Of a stretch of 32,975 bases of DNA, positions 28,068-32,975 are shown piece after piece (the first letter of the stretch is position 1; each line of letters opens with the position of its first letter). The stretch is taken from NCBI GenBank assembly GCA_027449865.1, contig DAIDKV010000177.1, positions 1 through 32,975 of the forward strand, in the 5' to 3' direction. The position numbers and the translations under genes are program-made. The stretch comes from Planctomycetales bacterium. Lineage in GTDB: Bacteria > Planctomycetota > Planctomycetia > Isosphaerales > Isosphaeraceae. The notes under the pieces were generated by a model, which saw only the letters and a program-made list of their open reading frames with translations, was not told the DNA's origin and made no database searches.

Positions 28068-30548
28068 TTGCATCGCACTCCTGGGCAAAGGGTGTTCGGG
28101 CTGGGATCGATCGCGATCGCGATCGCGATCCTGATCCTCGCGACCTCGGCAAGGGCGGGGGCAGCGTCGGGGCTCTCGATCGAGCCGCCCACGATCCGGC
28201 TCGCCGGCGGCGGGGCCCGGCAGCAGGTCGTCGTGACGCTCCGGACACCGGAGGGCTCGCCCCGCGACGTCACGCGATCGGCTCGAATCGAGGTCACACC
28301 GGCCGGGCTTGCCGAGGTCTCGCCCGGCGGCGTGGTCCGGCCCATCCGGCCCGGGACGGGCACCGTTCGCGTGCGATTTGACGGGAAACGGGTCGAGGCC
28401 CCGCTGGTCGTGAACCACGTCGATCCGCCCCCTGCCCCGGGCTTCCGCGCCGACGTGGTTCCGCTGCTCTCCAAGGCCGGGTGCAACATGGGCGCCTGCC
28501 ACGGCAACCTGAGCGGCAAGGGAGGATTCAAGCTGAGCCTCCGCGGCGAGGACTCCGACCTCGACCTCGCCGCGATCGCCCGCGATCAGCTCGGCCGACG
28601 GGTCGATCGGATCGCCGCGGCACAAAGCCTGGTCGTTCAGAAACCGACCGGCCTCCTGGCTCACGAGGGCGGCCTGCGGTTCCGGCCCGACTCGCCCGAG
28701 GCCCGCACCCTTATCGGCTGGATCGCCGCCGGCGCCCTCGACGACGCCGACCGATTGCCTCGTGTCCGATCGTTGAGCGTTTATCCGCCATCCCGAATCG
28801 TCGCCCCGGGCGAGACAGAGCAGCAGCTCATCGTCACCGCGACGTTCGACGACGGAACAAGCCGAGACGTCACCCGAGAGGCCGCCTTCGACCTCAGCGA
28901 TCCCTCGCGGTTCGAGGTCTCGGTCGACGGCCTCGTTCGCGCGACCGGCCCGGGCGCCCTGGCGGTCGCGGTTCGCTATCGGGACGGCCGGGCCGTGAGC
29001 CGCCTCGCGTTTCCGGCCGATCGACCCGGATTCGCCTGGCATGGCGGAGAAGCCCAGCACCCGATCGATCGCGCCGTTCACGCAAGACTCCAGGCCCTTC
29101 GGATCAACCCCGCACCCCAGGCCGACGACGCCACCTTCCTCCGCCGCGCCTACCTCGATGCCATCGGCCGCCTGCCGGCGCCCGAGGAAGCCCGCGCCTT
29201 CCTCGCCAAGACCGATCCCAGCAAGCGAGACCGGCTGATCGACGCCCTGGTCGAACGTCCCGAGTTCGCCGATTTCTGGGCACTCAAGTGGGCCGATCTG
29301 CTCCGCAACGAGGAGAAGACCATGGGCGACAAGGGCGCCTGGGTCTTCCAGCGCTGGCTGCGCGACCAGATCGCCGCCGACGTCCCACTCGACGCCATGG
29401 TCCGCCAGATCATCACGGGGATTGGATCAACCTATCAAAATCCACCCGCGAGCTTTTACCGGACCAACCGCGACCCGACCGCCGCCGCGGAGGGAGTCGC
29501 CCAGGTCTTCCTCGGTATCCGGATTCAGTGCGCCCGGTGCCACAACCACCCGTTCGATGTCTGGACGCAGGGCGATTACTACGGCCTCTCGGCCTTCTTC
29601 GCCAACCTCGGCCGCAAGGAAGTGGACAACAGCCGGAAAGACCGGCTCGACTCGCACGAGATCAACGGCGACGAGATCATTTATTTCCAGGGCCCGCCGC
29701 GAATGACACACCCGCGCACCGGGGCCTTGCTCCGTCCAACGGTCCTGCGCGGCGATTCCCCCTCGCCCGACAACGAGGAAAACGCCCTGCCCCGACTGGC
29801 CGACTGGCTGACCCGCCAGAATCGCCAGTTCGACCGCAACCTCGCCAATCGGATCTGGTTCCACCTGCTGGGCCACGGCATCGTCGACCCGGTGGACGAC
29901 TTCCGCGACTCGAATCCGCCGTCGAACCCCGAATTGCTCGACGCCCTCACCGATCACTTCACCGCAAACCAAAGACGGCTCCGGCCGACCGTGGCCTGGA
30001 TCATGAAATCGCGGACCTATCAGGTCTCTGCCCGGCCCGACGCGACCAATGCCGAGGATGAATCGAACTTCTCGCACGCGACCGTCAAACTCCTCCCGGC
30101 CGAGATCCTGCTCGACGCCATCAGCCAGGTGCTGGAGGTTCCCGAACGGTTCCGGCGCGCCCCGGGATCGCTCCGCGCCACCCAGCTTCCCGGCGCGGCG
30201 GCCGGCGTCCCATTCCTGAAGACCTTCGGCAAGCCCGAGCGGTTACTCACCTGCGAGTGCGAGCGATCCGAATCGACCACACTGGCGCAGGCCTTCCAGA
30301 TGATCAACGGCCCGACCGTCCGTCACAAGCTGGACGCCGACGATAACCGGATCGGCCGCCTGATCGCCGCACACCGCGACGACCGGTCGATCCTGGAGGA
30401 GCTGTACCTGGCCGCCCTCGGCCGCGAGCCGACCCCGGCCGAGCACTCCGCCGCGATCGATTATCTTCGCAACCGAGACCGACGCACCGCCTGGGAAGAT
30501 ATCGCCTGGGCCCTCCTCAACAGCAAGGAATTCCTGTTAAGGCATTAA
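28068..30548 (+). CDS. Secreted DUF1549/DUF1553 protein with Ig-like domains and haem-type motif
   Basis: This 826 aa planctomycete-type protein (PSD-type) is predicted to be exported. It begins with a hydrophobic signal segment (about residues 12-32). It then has a first Ig-like/Big_2 stretch (about 35-110), a Cys-His motif CNMGACHGNLSGKGGFKLS, a second Ig-like stretch (about 230-310), and DUF1549 (about 330-550) with a CxxCH motif in CARCHNHPFD. DUF1553 forms the C-terminus (CECERSESTTLAQAFQMING). The CxxCH motif is a typical covalent haem c site, but haem attachment is not proven. The best start is TTG 28068, preceded by GGAGGAGG at 5 bases; an upstream in-frame TTG at 28035 lacks this. 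It is paired with a DUF1501 gene as in many planctomycetes. The function of such pairs is not established. Confidence 0.9.
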   Translation: MHRTPGQRVFGLGSIAIAIAILILATSARAGAASGLSIEPPTIRLAGGGARQQVVVTLRTPEGSPRDVTRSARIEVTPAGLAEVSPGGVVRPIRPGTGTVRVRFDGKRVEAPLVVNHVDPPPAPGFRADVVPLLSKAGCNMGACHGNLSGKGGFKLSLRGEDSDLDLAAIARDQLGRRVDRIAAAQSLVVQKPTGLLAHEGGLRFRPDSPEARTLIGWIAAGALDDADRLPRVRSLSVYPPSRIVAPGETEQQLIVTATFDDGTSRDVTREAAFDLSDPSRFEVSVDGLVRATGPGALAVAVRYRDGRAVSRLAFPADRPGFAWHGGEAQHPIDRAVHARLQALRINPAPQADDATFLRRAYLDAIGRLPAPEEARAFLAKTDPSKRDRLIDALVERPEFADFWALKWADLLRNEEKTMGDKGAWVFQRWLRDQIAADVPLDAMVRQIITGIGSTYQNPPASFYRTNRDPTAAAEGVAQVFLGIRIQCARCHNHPFDVWTQGDYYGLSAFFANLGRKEVDNSRKDRLDSHEINGDEIIYFQGPPRMTHPRTGALLRPTVLRGDSPSPDNEENALPRLADWLTRQNRQFDRNLANRIWFHLLGHGIVDPVDDFRDSNPPSNPELLDALTDHFTANQRRLRPTVAWIMKSRTYQVSARPDATNAEDESNFSHATVKLLPAEILLDAISQVLEVPERFRRAPGSLRATQLPGAAAGVPFLKTFGKPERLLTCECERSESTTLAQAFQMINGPTVRHKLDADDNRIGRLIAAHRDDRSILEELYLAALGREPTPAEHSAAIDYLRNRDRRTAWEDIAWALLNSKEFLLRH

Positions 30549-30597
30549 CCACGAATTTTGTAGTTGGGGAGGAACCACGAAAAACACGGAGGACACG
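30545..30597. repeat. 53-bp direct repeat, copy A
   Basis: It begins TTAACCACGAATTTTGTAG and contains GGAGGAACCACGAAAAACAC followed by GGAGGACACG. The same 53 bp recurs at 30664-30716, 119 bp later. The first bases overlap the last codons and stop of the DUF1549/DUF1553 gene. Confidence 0.85.
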
Positions 30598-30663
30598 GAA
30601 GTCAGAAGTCATCAAGGATTTCTCATTCCAGATAGCCATTTTGTAGATGGGGAGGAACCACGA

Positions 30664-30716
30664 TTAACCACGAATTTTGTAGTTGGGGAGGAACCACGAA
30701 AAACACGGAGGACACG
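30664..30716. repeat. 53-bp direct repeat, copy B
   Basis: Identical to 30545-30597. Sequence after each copy is also related (CAAGGATTTCTCATTCCAGATAGCCA after A, a similar stretch after B beyond the heptamer array), so the duplicated unit is about 119 bp plus the array. Bases 30687-30719 also form one arm of a 33-bp inverted repeat with 30854-30886. Confidence 0.85.
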
Positions 30717-30725
30717 AAAATCGGA

Positions 30726-30781
30726 GGTCAGAGATCAGAGATCAGAGATCAGAGGTCAGAGGTCAGAGGTCAGAGGTCAGT
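30726..30781. repeat. Heptamer tandem array (GGTCAGA/GATCAGA, eight units)
   Basis: Eight consecutive 7-bp units: GGTCAGA, three GATCAGA, three GGTCAGA and a final GGTCAGT. The equivalent place in the upstream 119-bp unit has only GTCAGAAGTCA, so the array expanded in one copy. It is intergenic. Confidence 0.85.
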
Positions 30782-30853
30782 AAGGATCTCTCATTCTAGA
30801 TAGCCACCAAGTTAATCGTTTAATTTTTTTGCGTTTGCAATAAATCTGTCTTC

Positions 30854-30886
30854 TTTCGTGTCCTCCGTGTTTTTCGTGGTTCCTCC
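30854..30886. repeat. Inverted copy of the repeat core
   Basis: This 33-bp segment is the exact reverse complement of 30687-30719; it begins TTTCGTGTCCTCCGTG. Together they could form a long stem around the heptamer array. It lies 40 bp upstream of the DUF1501 start. The whole 30549-30926 interval contains repeats and no gene. Confidence 0.85.
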
Positions 30887-30926
30887 TAATCCGAGATTCG
30901 ATCCCTTCGTGGTGGGGTACAGGGTC

Positions 30927-32309
30927 ATGCTGGGATGTCCGGAATACCGGCAGGCGGGGGAATGGACGCGGCGTCGGCTGATCCGGGCCGGATTCGCGGG
31001 GATGGCCGGCCTTGCGCTTCCGTCGGTGCTCCGGGCGAATGGGTCGGGCACGCGGCCCCGGGCGCGGAACGTCATCTTCCTGCACCAGTTCGGCGGACCG
31101 TCGCACCTCGATACGTTCGACATGAAGCCCGACGCTCCCTCGGGGATTCGGGGGGAGTTCACGCCGATCGCCTCGGCCCAGCCGGGACTGAGGTTGACCG
31201 AGCACCTGCCCCGGTTCGCGACGGTGCTCCACCATTTCGCGCAGGTCCGGTCGGTTCATCACCGGATGCGGAACCACAACTCGGCGACCTATTACAGCCT
31301 GACCGGCCACGCGCCTCCGCTCGACGACATCCGGCTCCGCGACACCCAGGAGCTTTATCCCGCCTACGGTAGCACCGTGGCGAAGCTTCGGCCGTCGGAC
31401 GACCCGGCGATTCCCTCGTTCCTTTCGTACCCGCACGTTTTGCGCGATGGGAGCGTGACCCCGGGCCAGCATGCCAGCTTTCTTGGCAAGCCGTATGACC
31501 CGTTCTTCATCGGCCAGGATCCCAACGAGGCCGACTTCCGCCTTCCCGAGCTGAGCCTGCCGTCGTCGCTCGGGGCCGATCGGCTCGATGACCGCCGGGG
31601 CCTTCAGCAACTGATCGACCGGCAGGGCGATTTGCTCTCGTGGTCGTCGACGGCGAAGGGGATCGACGCCTTTTACGCGAGGGCGTTGACGATGCTCGCC
31701 AGCCCCCGCGTGCGCGGGGCGTTCGACCTCGCCGATGAGCCGGACCGGCTTCGCGACGAGTACGGCCGGACCACCTACGGTCAGAGCTGCCTGCTGGCTC
31801 GCCGGCTGGTCGAGGCGGGCGTCCGATTCGTGACGGTGTATTATTCGCAGTCGATCGGCGGCAGGGGGAACGGCGGCTGGGACACCCACGGCGACAACTT
31901 CAACCAGCTCCGCGATCGGCTGCTGCCCAACACCGACCGCGCGGTCCCGGCCCTGATCCGCGACCTGCATTCCCGCGGCCTGCTCGACGAAACCTTGATC
32001 GTATGGATGGGCGAATTCGGCCGTTCGCCGAAGGTCACCAACACGAAGCAATTCGGCCCCAACGGCCGCGATCACTGGCCGAATTGCTACACGGTCCTCT
32101 TCGCCGGCGGCGGCATCGTACCGGGTGCCGTTTACGGGTCGAGCGATCGGATTGGGGGCTATCCGTCAACCGATCCGGTCTCGCCCGACGACATCGCCGC
32201 CACGATGTTCTGGGCGCTTGGGATCGACCCGGCCACCGAGGTCACCGATACCCTTGGCCGTCCGCTTCCGATTGCCGCGGGCAAGCCGATCACGGCGATC
32301 TTCGGTTGA
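30927..32309 (+). CDS. DUF1501 protein with twin-arginine signal
   Basis: This 460 aa DUF1501 (alkaline phosphatase-fold, sulfatase-like) protein is typically encoded beside DUF1549/DUF1553 proteins in planctomycetes. It has a twin-arginine signal (TRRRLIRAGFAGMAGLALP, residues 14-32), so Tat export is likely. It then has NVIFLHQFGGPSHLDTFDMK, HNSATYYSLTGHAPP, GGWDTHGDNFNQL, WMGEFGRSPK and GRDHWPNCYTVLFAGGG, all DUF1501 landmarks. Metal-binding type Asp/His residues appear conserved, but no activity is established for the family. The frame extends upstream to a GTG at 30858, but that extension (SSVFFVVPPNPRF) is a translation of the inverted repeat. ATG 30927 is therefore preferred, although its SD is weak. 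The stop lies 6 bp from the convergent small gene. Confidence 0.9.
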   Translation: MLGCPEYRQAGEWTRRRLIRAGFAGMAGLALPSVLRANGSGTRPRARNVIFLHQFGGPSHLDTFDMKPDAPSGIRGEFTPIASAQPGLRLTEHLPRFATVLHHFAQVRSVHHRMRNHNSATYYSLTGHAPPLDDIRLRDTQELYPAYGSTVAKLRPSDDPAIPSFLSYPHVLRDGSVTPGQHASFLGKPYDPFFIGQDPNEADFRLPELSLPSSLGADRLDDRRGLQQLIDRQGDLLSWSSTAKGIDAFYARALTMLASPRVRGAFDLADEPDRLRDEYGRTTYGQSCLLARRLVEAGVRFVTVYYSQSIGGRGNGGWDTHGDNFNQLRDRLLPNTDRAVPALIRDLHSRGLLDETLIVWMGEFGRSPKVTNTKQFGPNGRDHWPNCYTVLFAGGGIVPGAVYGSSDRIGGYPSTDPVSPDDIAATMFWALGIDPATEVTDTLGRPLPIAAGKPITAIFG

Positions 32310-32315
32310 GATTCC

Positions 32316-32594
32316 TTAAGTCCGATCCTCGCGCCCGGGCGTCGGCACCACGGCGAGCCCCGCCTTGTCGAGCCGGCTGAGGATCACCGGCCAGTGCCGG
32401 GCGAGGCTGTGGTCATCCATGGTATGGGTGCAGAGGATCGTCTCGCGGTCCTCTCGCCCAACGACCTTCACGCCCCCGGGCGCCCGGTGCAGGGCCCGTC
32501 GGACGGCATTGACGCTTGGGGCGCGGACGAGGAACCTCCCAGCCGTCACCCCGTCCGGACAAAAGGAGAAATCGACTTGATCCCCGGCGGTCAT
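32316..32594 (-). CDS. Small protein of unknown function
   Basis: I do not recognise this 92 aa protein. It begins MTAGDQVDFSFCPDGVTAG, contains RALHRAPGGVKVVGREDRET and ends RLDKAGLAVVPTPGREDRT. The composition is ordinary for a soluble cytoplasmic protein; there is no signal peptide or membrane segment. The ATG has AAGGA about 12 bases upstream. It converges with the DUF1501 gene (6 bp apart). Its 5' end overlaps the promoter region of the divergent tRNA gene. It has good codon character and clear start and stop, but it could be a chance frame; a homology search would settle it. Confidence 0.55.
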   Translation of the reverse strand: MTAGDQVDFSFCPDGVTAGRFLVRAPSVNAVRRALHRAPGGVKVVGREDRETILCTHTMDDHSLARHWPVILSRLDKAGLAVVPTPGREDRT

Positions 32595-32604
32595 CGTGTA
32601 TTAT
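32577..32604 (+). promoter_or_regulatory. Promoter of tRNA-Glu
   Basis: TTGATC (32577-32582) and TATTAT (32599-32604) are separated by 16 bases. Transcription would start about 10 bases before the tRNA. It overlaps the start codon of the opposite-strand small gene. Confidence 0.55.
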
Positions 32605-32620
32605 TATCCTTGTTCGATTC

Positions 32621-32693
32621 GCCCCCATCGTCTAGCGGCCTAGGATACTTGGTTCTCAGCCAAGGGACCGGGGTTCGAGTCCCCGTGGGGGTG
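32621..32693 (+). tRNA. tRNA-Glu (anticodon CUC)
   Basis: The 73-nt cloverleaf folds cleanly: acceptor GCCCCCA with TGGGGGT (G1.U72 wobble), D arm with GTCTAGCGGCCTAGGAT, anticodon stem CTTGG/CCAAG with loop TTCTCAG (anticodon CTC in DNA), and T arm CGGGG-TTCGAGT-CCCCG. The discriminator base is G73. CCA is not encoded (TTCC follows). Anticodon CUC reads GAG, a codon used heavily in this GC-rich genome. Confidence 0.96.
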
Positions 32694-32710
32694 CTTCCGA
32701 GAGTTTAGTG

Positions 32711-32745
32711 AAGGCCGGGCCTGTGTGCCCGGCCTTTGTGTTTTA
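32711..32745 (+). terminator. Intrinsic terminator of tRNA-Glu
   Basis: AAGGCCGGGC (32711-32720) pairs perfectly with GCCCGGCCTT (32727-32736), with loop CTGTGT, and is followed by TGTGTTTTA. It is 17 bases after the tRNA 3' end. Confidence 0.9.
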
Positions 32746-32747
32746 TT

Positions 32748-32812
32748 ACGTCGGCAAGAAAGTCGGTCAGGCTGGAAAGCCTGACCGACTTGAGCTTCTG
32801 CTTCGCCGGCGT
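32748..32812. repeat. 65-bp hairpin element, copy 1
   Basis: It starts ACGTCGGC and ends GCCGGCGT, which are near-inverted. Inside, AAGTCGGTCAGGCT (32760-32773) and AGCCTGACCGACTT (32778-32791) form a perfect 14-bp stem with loop GGAA. An identical copy is at 32884-32948. Confidence 0.85.
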
Positions 32813-32841
32813 CATAAGCTTCGTCCGGGACTGATATTGTT

Positions 32842-32867
32842 GTAGGAGCCGGCTCCAGCCGGCGATC
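32842..32867. repeat. REP-like left arm, third copy
   Basis: The 26 bp starting GTAGGAGCCGGCTCC are identical to the left arm of the units at 11439 and 11563. The right arm is absent. It lies between the two 65-bp hairpin elements. Confidence 0.8.
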
Positions 32868-32883
32868 GGCGCGCCACTTTCTG

Positions 32884-32948
32884 ACGTCGGCAAGAAAGTC
32901 GGTCAGGCTGGAAAGCCTGACCGACTTGAGCTTCTGCTTCGCCGGCGT
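32884..32948. repeat. 65-bp hairpin element, copy 2
   Basis: Identical over all 65 bases to 32748-32812, in the same orientation, 136 bp later. No gene is seen in 32746-32975. Confidence 0.85.
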
Positions 32949-32975
32949 AGTGATGGAACTCTCGTGAGAATGGAA

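Noticed and set aside
30726-30781. Heptamer array as a CRISPR
   Set aside because: Units are 7 bp with no unique spacers and no cas genes are present.
32621-32948. tRNA-Glu as the attachment site of an integrated element
   Set aside because: No duplication of the tRNA 3' end and no integrase gene is visible in the window; the sequence ends 282 bases after the tRNA, so this cannot be tested further here.

Overview
The window reads as a chromosomal segment of a high-GC planctomycete, most likely in or near the Isosphaeraceae. This is inferred from gene content: a DUF1549/DUF1553 plus DUF1501 gene pair, a PEP-CTERM protein with a spondin-like domain, an ECF sigma factor next to a large Ser/Thr kinase carrying WD40 repeats, a DUF4058-like protein and csrA. 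No rRNA, prophage, CRISPR array or transposase gene was seen. Coding density is high and third codon positions are strongly G/C, so long open frames on the wrong strand are common and were discarded.

Layout. 11-5104 (+): 2-oxoglutarate dehydrogenase E1 (odhA/sucA) and E2 (odhB/sucB), then an EVE-domain protein and a VOC-fold protein, probably one transcription unit. 5225-11320 (+): two very large multidomain glycosyltransferases (GT4-GT4 and GT2-GT2-GT4), each with a plausible sigma70-type promoter. 11353-11640: intergenic hairpin and two tandem REP-like units. 11664-14339 (-): pyruvate phosphate dikinase. 14699-18432 (+): ECF sigma factor plus a transmembrane Ser/Thr kinase with an anti-sigma-type zinc finger, a DsbD-N-like module and a seven-repeat WD40 propeller. 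18479-19219 (-): DUF4058-like protein. 19399-20250 (+): PEP-CTERM/spondin protein. 20276-23970 (-): argC and a YfhO-like membrane protein. 24378-24572 (+): csrA with a long structured leader. 24697-27960 (+): glycerate kinase, zinc alcohol dehydrogenase and thiL, tightly packed. 28068-32309 (+): a secreted DUF1549/DUF1553 protein and a Tat-exported DUF1501 protein, separated by a repeat-rich spacer. 32316-32594 (-): small unknown protein. 32621-32693 (+): tRNA-Glu(CUC) with promoter and terminator, followed by a duplicated 65-bp hairpin element flanking a REP-like arm.

How the genes fit together. Central carbon metabolism is represented by odhAB, ppdK and glycerate kinase; biosynthesis by argC and thiL; surface-polysaccharide or glycoconjugate assembly by the glycosyltransferases and perhaps the YfhO-like protein; envelope and export functions by the PEP-CTERM and DUF1549/DUF1501 proteins. 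The least ordinary system is the ECF sigma/kinase pair. The kinase looks like a single-chain transmembrane receptor whose cytoplasmic part combines an anti-sigma-type zinc finger with a kinase, and whose outer part combines a degenerate DsbD-like module with a complete WD40 propeller. The other notable content is non-coding: four distinct repeat or hairpin families, and a good match to the CsrA-binding consensus in the csrA leader.
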